Source of the DNA: Planctomycetaceae bacterium
Lineage (GTDB): Bacteria; Planctomycetota; Planctomycetia; Pirellulales; Pirellulaceae
DNA length: 64,000 bases
Assembly (NCBI GenBank): GCA_020638995.1
Contig: JACKHM010000002.1
Span: forward strand, 868,001 to 932,000
Reading direction: 5' to 3'
Below are positions 62,527 to 64,000 of the stretch, piece after piece. The position numbers and the translations under genes were made by a program. The notes under the pieces were generated by a model. It saw only the letters and a program-made list of their open reading frames with translations. It ran no database searches and had not been told where the DNA came from. Each line of letters starts with the position of its first letter. Within the stretch, counting starts at the first letter, position 1.

Positions 62527-63435
62527 ATGCCGCGACCCGCAAGATCATCGAGTGAGGTAGCACTCGCTCTCCCTGACTTAGCCCTTCTCGTCGTTGCTCT
62601 CGTATGCTTCGTTGGTTGTGCAACTGTATCACAAGAAGCTCGGCATTCTCCCGCTCAGCCCGACTTCCGCAATCCGCTGGCGATGCGAGCAGGTGATACC
62701 ACGACTGAGCCGAACCAACTCGTTGCGTTTTCCGACGAGGCGGTGCGTTTGATTGACGACTCGCTTGTCAACTTGATGCGAGGAGATCGAATAATTGCCT
62801 GGGACACTTGGGCGCGTGACAATTTGCAAGACGGCGACATCGTCTTTTTGCAGTCCAGGAGCAATTGGGTTTGGGGAGTCATCGAGCTATCGCAGCTCAC
62901 GCGAGATGTAACCGATAGCGACTTTACACACGTAGCCTTGGCAGCGGTCGAGGAGGGCGAGGTATTTTTGTACGACATCGACACTCCCGGACCAGGCCGC
63001 ACGCGGTTTGGGGCGATGATGGCTGACTCGCAAACCGCAGCCGTCGCGGTGAAACGCTTGCGCCCGGAGTTTCAACCCTACGTGCCCGATGCCATCCAGT
63101 ACTGTCGTGACGTGTATAACAGTCGTTTGCCTTTCGACAAACAGTTAAAACTTGACAATGACCGACTCTATTGCGCCGAGTTAATTGAAGTTGCCTTTCG
63201 TTCCGCTGGCCTCGAACTCTCGCAACCCACTCGATGGGAGTCATTGCCCGGACTCGACAAGCACCCTCTTGCCGTAAGAACAATCGCGTGGGCCAACTCC
63301 ACGCAGCCGGAAGAGTTCGTCGTCGTTCCGGGCAACGAAAAGATCGGCATCTGGGCGAGTCCTGGACTGTACCTCGTATTGCCATTGACGGACGCCAAAG
63401 TGCCGCCCGCGGCCTCCGCGTCAAGCGAGCCGTAA
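62527..63435 (+). CDS. YiiX/YebB-like permuted NlpC/P60 cysteine hydrolase, probable lipoprotein
   Basis: A hydrophobic N-terminus ends in FVGCATVS, a near-lipobox, so the protein is probably lipid-anchored. QDGDIVFLQSRSNWVWGVIE and DFTHVALAAVEEGE (histidine) and DNDRLYCAELIEVAFRSAGL (cysteine) are the YiiX/YebB-like (former DUF830) pattern with histidine before cysteine. The likely substrates are amide or ester bonds in cell-envelope material; some relatives act on lipids. The stop overlaps the end of the convergent desulfurase gene by 15 bases. Confidence 0.82.
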   Translation: MPRPARSSSEVALALPDLALLVVALVCFVGCATVSQEARHSPAQPDFRNPLAMRAGDTTTEPNQLVAFSDEAVRLIDDSLVNLMRGDRIIAWDTWARDNLQDGDIVFLQSRSNWVWGVIELSQLTRDVTDSDFTHVALAAVEEGEVFLYDIDTPGPGRTRFGAMMADSQTAAVAVKRLRPEFQPYVPDAIQYCRDVYNSRLPFDKQLKLDNDRLYCAELIEVAFRSAGLELSQPTRWESLPGLDKHPLAVRTIAWANSTQPEEFVVVPGNEKIGIWASPGLYLVLPLTDAKVPPAASASSEP

Positions 63436-64000
63436 TCGGCCCAGCGCGAACTCTAGAGCACCGTACAACGCATCTATATCGGCCCTCGTCGTGTAGAGGC
63501 CAAAGCTGGCACGAACCGTCGCACTGACACCCAACAAATCATGCAACGGCATCGTACAATGGTGCCCGTGCCGCACGAAAACTCCACGCCGATCGAGCAA
63601 CTGAGCAAGGTCTTCAGGATGTGCATCTTCGATCGTAAAGCTGACGATCGCTCCTTTATGTTCCGGCGCGGGGCCGTAAATCCGCAACCCCGAGAGTTCG
63701 GTCAGCTTTTGATGCGCATAAGTGAGCAACTCTTGTTCATGCGAGTGCAAAGCGTCGAAGCCGATGCCGGCGACATAATCGATTGCCGTGCCCAAAGCGA
63801 TCGCCTGCGCAATTTGTCCAGTGCCCGCCTCAAACTTTGCGGGCGTTGCAGCCCAGGTCGAGTGGTCGCGATAAACACGATCGATCATATGCCCGCCAAA
63901 CAGGATCGGATCGGTCTCCGCTAACAGATCTTGCTTGCCGTACAAGATACCAACGCCACTGGGGCCATAAAGTTTGTGAGCAGAGAACGCGAGGAAATCG
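63421..64000 (-). CDS. cysteine desulfurase SufS family, N-terminal part beyond the window
   Basis: The minus-strand frame continues past the window end. The visible 193 C-terminal residues start DFLAFSAHKLYGPSGVGILY, in which the lysine of SAHKLYGP is the PLP-binding residue. GTGQIAQAIALGTAIDYVAG and RHGHHCTMPLHDLLGV follow; the latter holds the catalytic cysteine. SufS moves sulfur from cysteine as persulfide for Fe-S cluster assembly, usually to SufE/SufU. It overlaps the previous gene end to end by 15 bases. Confidence 0.93.
   Translation of the reverse strand, partial: DFLAFSAHKLYGPSGVGILYGKQDLLAETDPILFGGHMIDRVYRDHSTWAATPAKFEAGTGQIAQAIALGTAIDYVAGIGFDALHSHEQELLTYAHQKLTELSGLRIYGPAPEHKGAIVSFTIEDAHPEDLAQLLDRRGVFVRHGHHCTMPLHDLLGVSATVRASFGLYTTRADIDALYGALEFALGRLRLA

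Noticed and set aside
1..64000. CRISPR array, tRNA, rRNA, phage or insertion sequence
   Set aside because: No regularly spaced direct repeats, no cloverleaf-like tRNA sequence with a TTCGA loop in an intergenic gap, and no transposase or integrase motif was seen by eye. A covariance-model scan would be decisive for tRNAs and small RNAs.

Overview
The window is bacterial chromosome DNA that looks like a planctomycete of the Pirellulales type. The signs are an N-terminal LEPR-XLL sorting motif on a giant surface protein, an SHD1 domain on a secreted repeat protein, a dihydropteroate-synthase-like protein of the kind planctomycetes use with tetrahydromethanopterin, several signal-peptide proteins without recognisable relatives, and dense mixed-strand housekeeping genes with leaderless-looking or GTG/TTG starts. 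No rRNA, tRNA, CRISPR array, phage or intact transposase was seen. The first gene (polysaccharide deacetylase) and the last (SufS-type cysteine desulfurase) are cut by the window edges.

Layout. 0-13 kb: deacetylase, csrA, a DUF2293 protein, a GNAT acetyltransferase, a LuxR-type regulator with a degenerate receiver, an enolase-superfamily enzyme, then a lipid block in which a sirtuin overlaps an acyl-CoA ligase and is followed by an acyl-CoA dehydrogenase; then a ThuA-domain protein and a secreted protein with 13 DDLF repeats and SHD1. 13.6-25.1 kb: one long minus-strand type IV pilus / type II secretion-like operon. Its head is signalling (response regulator, histidine kinase, STAS protein), followed by assembly ATPase, PilC/GspF, a small membrane protein, PilM, PilN, PilO, a PilP/GspC-like protein and the secretin. 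A prepilin-like gene lies just upstream and a GAF/HD-GYP cyclic-di-GMP phosphodiesterase candidate is divergent from it. 27-37 kb: an outer-membrane barrel, GlgX, the DHPS-like protein, and a 1157-residue protein that I identify as a probable pyrophosphate-type PEP carboxykinase. 37-46 kb: housekeeping (mnmE, yidC with a PDZ insertion, two tandem metallophosphoesterases, tsaB, hemL, hemB).

46-52 kb is the most unusual region. A LEPR-XLL protein with 41 contiguous 11-residue (hendecad) repeats ends shortly after the N-terminal catalytic part of a Hint (intein/hedgehog) autoprocessing domain. The rest of that Hint domain, ending in VHN and followed by a ParB-like domain, lies in the next gene in the -1 frame. 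A small gene directly downstream is a candidate immunity protein. REP-like palindromes sit inside and beside these genes, one of them in the coding sequence and one at the junction. I read this as a stalk-borne, Hint-processed polymorphic toxin that is split by frameshift, by programmed frameshifting, or as a true two-protein system.

52-64 kb: truB, ftsK, an SDR oxidoreductase, a group of secreted hydrolases (alpha/beta hydrolase, SGNH esterase, Tat-exported beta-propeller), a porin with a strong terminator, two neighbouring papain-like/NlpC-P60-type proteins, and sufS.
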